The position numbers and the translations under genes were made by a program. Below the pieces are notes generated by a model, which was not told the origin of the DNA, made no database searches, and saw nothing but the letters and a program-made list of their open reading frames with translations. Shown piece by piece: positions 62,556-64,000 of a stretch of 64,000 nt of DNA (positions are counted from its first letter, which is position 1; every line of letters starts with the position of its first letter). Source of the DNA: DASXMT01 sp963803065 (GTDB taxonomy: Bacteria; Actinomycetota; Acidimicrobiia; Acidimicrobiales; RAAP-2). The stretch lies in contig CAWDKW010000004.1 in assembly GCA_963803065.1 (NCBI GenBank), positions 596,119-660,118 on the forward strand, given 5' to 3'.

Positions 62556-62737
62556 GATCGCGGATCTACTTCCCTGTTATGCGACGCCTTCTCCTCGCCG
62601 GTGCGAACGCCTCCTGTCGAATCGGGGGTGGAATGCGAGGCGTCTTCGTGTATGTCCACTTGGGAGTCGTCATTCAGATCTTCGTCGGGAGGCGTTCCAG
62701 TCGCATGAGGATCTGATCTGTCTGGATGGTCGCTCAT
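62552..62737 (-). CDS. Short hydrophilic protein of unknown function
   Basis: A 61-residue acidic, Asp/Glu/His/Ser-rich protein (MSDHPDRSDPHATGTPPDED, then VDIHEDASHSTPDSTGG) with no predicted fold. Its stop overlaps the start of the HAD gene. A short disordered protein or a translated leader; confidence is limited. Confidence 0.45.
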   Translation of the reverse strand: MSDHPDRSDPHATGTPPDEDLNDDSQVDIHEDASHSTPDSTGGVRTGEEKASHNREVDPRS

Positions 62738-62840
62738 GTCGGTAATCTTCCCGCTCCCGGTGAATCTCAACCGGCGATTCAACGGGCAGCTTCGTGCACC
62801 GCGCAATCACGGAAAGTCCGCCCCGCTGCAGAACTGCGGA

Positions 62841-63228
62841 TCAGGTGAACGTCGGCGCCTGCGGGTAGACCGAGGAGCTGACCACCTGCACGGCTGCAGG
62901 GTGGCGGACGATGACGCCGACCATCGCCGAGAGCTGTAGAACGACCGTGAGATCAGCTGTTGCGAACGTCTCAACGACGGCTCTCGTGACGGGCTCGGTG
63001 ATCAGCGTGAACAGCTCGGCCTGGTTGGCGACGATGATCTGGGCGTTGCTGCTGCTCGCGGGATGTTGCCGTCAGCGAACACGGCCGTTCCGAGCAGCCG
63101 GTCGCCGGTGAAGCCGCCGGGGCTCGCCGTTCGGTCCGGGCCGGACGGGCAATGGGGCGGCAGGATTGGTCGGGAGCAGTAACGGCCGACCGTTCGGGTC
63201 AGCCTGCGCCAAGAGCCACTCATGGATG
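62841..63228 (-). pseudogene. Decayed phage major capsid protein fragment
   Basis: Three overlapping frames on the minus strand read in sequence: TIHEWLLAQADPNGRPLLLP (to about 63125), GGFTGDRLLGTAVFADGNIP (to about 63062) and AQIIVANQAELFTLITEPVT ... VIVRHPAAVQVVSSSVYPQA to the TGA at 62841. Together they match the C-terminal third of an HK97-type actinophage capsid protein (typical features: WL-x-x-Q-x-x-x-G-R-P-L-L, G-x-P-V-x-A-x-x-I-P, VIVR-x-P). At least one insertion and one deletion break the frame. It is a remnant of a prophage. Confidence 0.75.
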
Positions 63229-63425
63229 GTCGACTTACCAACCAGGGACAGGACTGAACAACCAGGGATAATCGGTCCAGGCGCCTAATCGCCATGACGT
63301 CGGCTTCTCGTGCCCCTAACTGCAACAGGCCGACTGGAGCAATGCTCGTCCAGTCACGCAGAGCGACCAGAACTTCACTACCGCTCGTACGCGGCGCGAA
63401 CACCGGCAAACGGGACCGGCTTGGA
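63229..63425. other. Non-coding interval, possible further phage remnant
   Basis: No intact gene is visible. Short open stretches on the minus strand continue the capsid direction but I could not recognise them. Confidence 0.4.
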
Positions 63426-63845
63426 TCACGGGTTTGAGATCCGGAGCGTCCAGTTGCCGTCTGAGTCAACGGCGGCGTCGTAGGGACCGTTCTCGTTCTC
63501 CTGTGAGATCGTCGACCCGCTGAAGCTGCCGATCTCGTTCACGGGGATGTCCTGCTGGCTGCCGTCGGATGCGGCGAAGAGAGACACGGCGAAGTTGCCG
63601 CCCCCGGTGCTGGTGTTCGTCGACTTGATCCGAATGCTCGTCGACTTACTGGAAAAGGGTCCGATCACTTGCTGGCCCGTGCCCGTGTAGGTGTGAGGAA
63701 TCGCAGTCGCCGCCTGCTTGCGGGGCTGGGTGACAGTCACCGTCCACGGAGAGTCGGCTTGGACGTTCAGGATATAGATCCCGGCCTTCAGCCTTTCGGC
63801 GACAGATCCGCTGTACGGACCGATGGACTTCGCGGTGGTGGTCAT
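63426..63845 (-). CDS. Unknown protein with repeated IGxxSGS beta-sandwich-like units
   Basis: A 139-residue protein. It has two similar halves: SIGPYSGSVAERLKAGIYIL followed by WTVTVTQP, and SIGxFSGS-type GSFSGSTISQENENGPYDA followed by WTLRISNP. No signal peptide, so possibly a virion or cytoplasmic protein; similar Gly/Ser/Thr-rich domains occur in extracellular actinobacterial proteins. Function unknown. It lies next to the capsid remnant and the tRNA. Confidence 0.6.
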   Translation of the reverse strand: MTTTAKSIGPYSGSVAERLKAGIYILNVQADSPWTVTVTQPRKQAATAIPHTYTGTGQQVIGPFSSKSTSIRIKSTNTSTGGGNFAVSLFAASDGSQQDIPVNEIGSFSGSTISQENENGPYDAAVDSDGNWTLRISNP

Positions 63846-63925
63846 GAGGCAAGATTAGAGCGTATTGGATCGAAGTGGCACGAAAGTGGCACACACGAGA
63901 GGGAGAGAGCGCGAAAGTCCAGTAG

Positions 63926-63998
63926 GCCCACGTAGCTCAGGGGATAGAGCGTCGGTTTCCTAAACCGTGCGTCGCAGGTTCGAATCCTGCCGTGGGCG
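63926..63998 (+). tRNA. tRNA-Arg (CCT)
   Basis: GCCCACG pairs with CGTGGGC as a 7-bp acceptor stem, discriminator G at 63998. The anticodon loop TTCCTAA gives anticodon CCT. The T-loop is TTCGAAT. 73 nt. tRNA-Arg(CCT) is a frequent phage integration site. Confidence 0.96.
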
Positions 63999-64000
63999 CA

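Noticed and set aside
62911..63111. A 66-codon plus-strand frame with a hydrophobic stretch
   Set aside because: It is the antisense of the capsid remnant, which explains the sequence better.
60431..63884. The 12-mer AAGTGGCACGAA at 60431-60442 and 63873-63884 as possible attachment sites
   Set aside because: One copy is part of an intrinsic terminator and the shared stretch is too short, with no integrase between; chance or terminator-like reuse is enough.

Overview
The window is high-GC, densely packed and rich in GTG starts. It contains BldD- and BldC-like regulators, an F420/NADP oxidoreductase-like protein, a PPOX-family protein, and the order hrcA-dnaJ-rsmE ... HIT-phoH-ybeY-CNNM-era ... 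uppS-recO-hemW-glyS-ppdK-dnaG-rpoD. Together these suggest an actinomycetote, most likely of the class Acidimicrobiia (inference; no database search was possible). Several genes seem to be read from leaderless mRNAs, with a TANNNT box 5-9 nt before the start codon.

Layout. 0.07-8.5 kb: housekeeping and mixed genes (F420/NADP reductase-like, ABC-F ATPase, SRAP peptidase, rpsT, a MarR regulator behind an AT-rich operator-like region, lepA, an unknown protein, a MOSC protein). 8.6-27.8 kb: a guanidine-responsive island made of two convergent operons, each preceded by a sequence matching the guanidine-I (ykkC) riboswitch. The + operon carries a ureohydrolase with guanidine-hydrolase-like features followed by ureABCFGD. 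The - operon carries a type III glutamine synthetase-like ligase, a creatininase-family amidohydrolase, a class I glutamine amidotransferase-like hydrolase, an SDR, a complete dipeptide-type ABC importer with a fused double ATPase, a canonical ureohydrolase, a Rieske oxygenase, an unknown protein and a metallo-beta-lactamase-fold hydrolase. 28.1-57.1 kb: the conserved core block (dtxR-type regulator, hrcA with a CIRCE box, dnaJ, rsmE, bldD-like, bldC/excisionase-like HTH, HIT, phoH, ybeY, CNNM, era, a DinG-like helicase, TSUP permease, uppS, recO, hemW, glyS, ppdK, dnaG, rpoD) and a MacB-like ABC pair. 57.1-64 kb: a less orderly region between tRNA-Asn and tRNA-Arg, with small unknown genes, a STAS protein, a frame-broken hsp20 with its own CIRCE box, a perfect LexA box before an unknown gene, and a decayed phage major capsid gene.

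How the genes may work together. In the + operon, guanidine would be split to urea and ammonia, and urease would finish the job. The - operon looks like an uptake and oxidation/gamma-glutamylation route for a larger guanidino compound or related amine. It would feed urea or free guanidine into the + operon. The two riboswitches would make guanidine the shared inducer. The aptamers and the family assignments are visible in the sequence; the substrate of the - operon is inference.

Other themes: short tandem repeats sit at many gene borders, often including the start or stop codon itself. Three otherwise intact genes (rsmE, bldD-like, hsp20) each carry an apparent single extra base, which may be real decay or assembly error.
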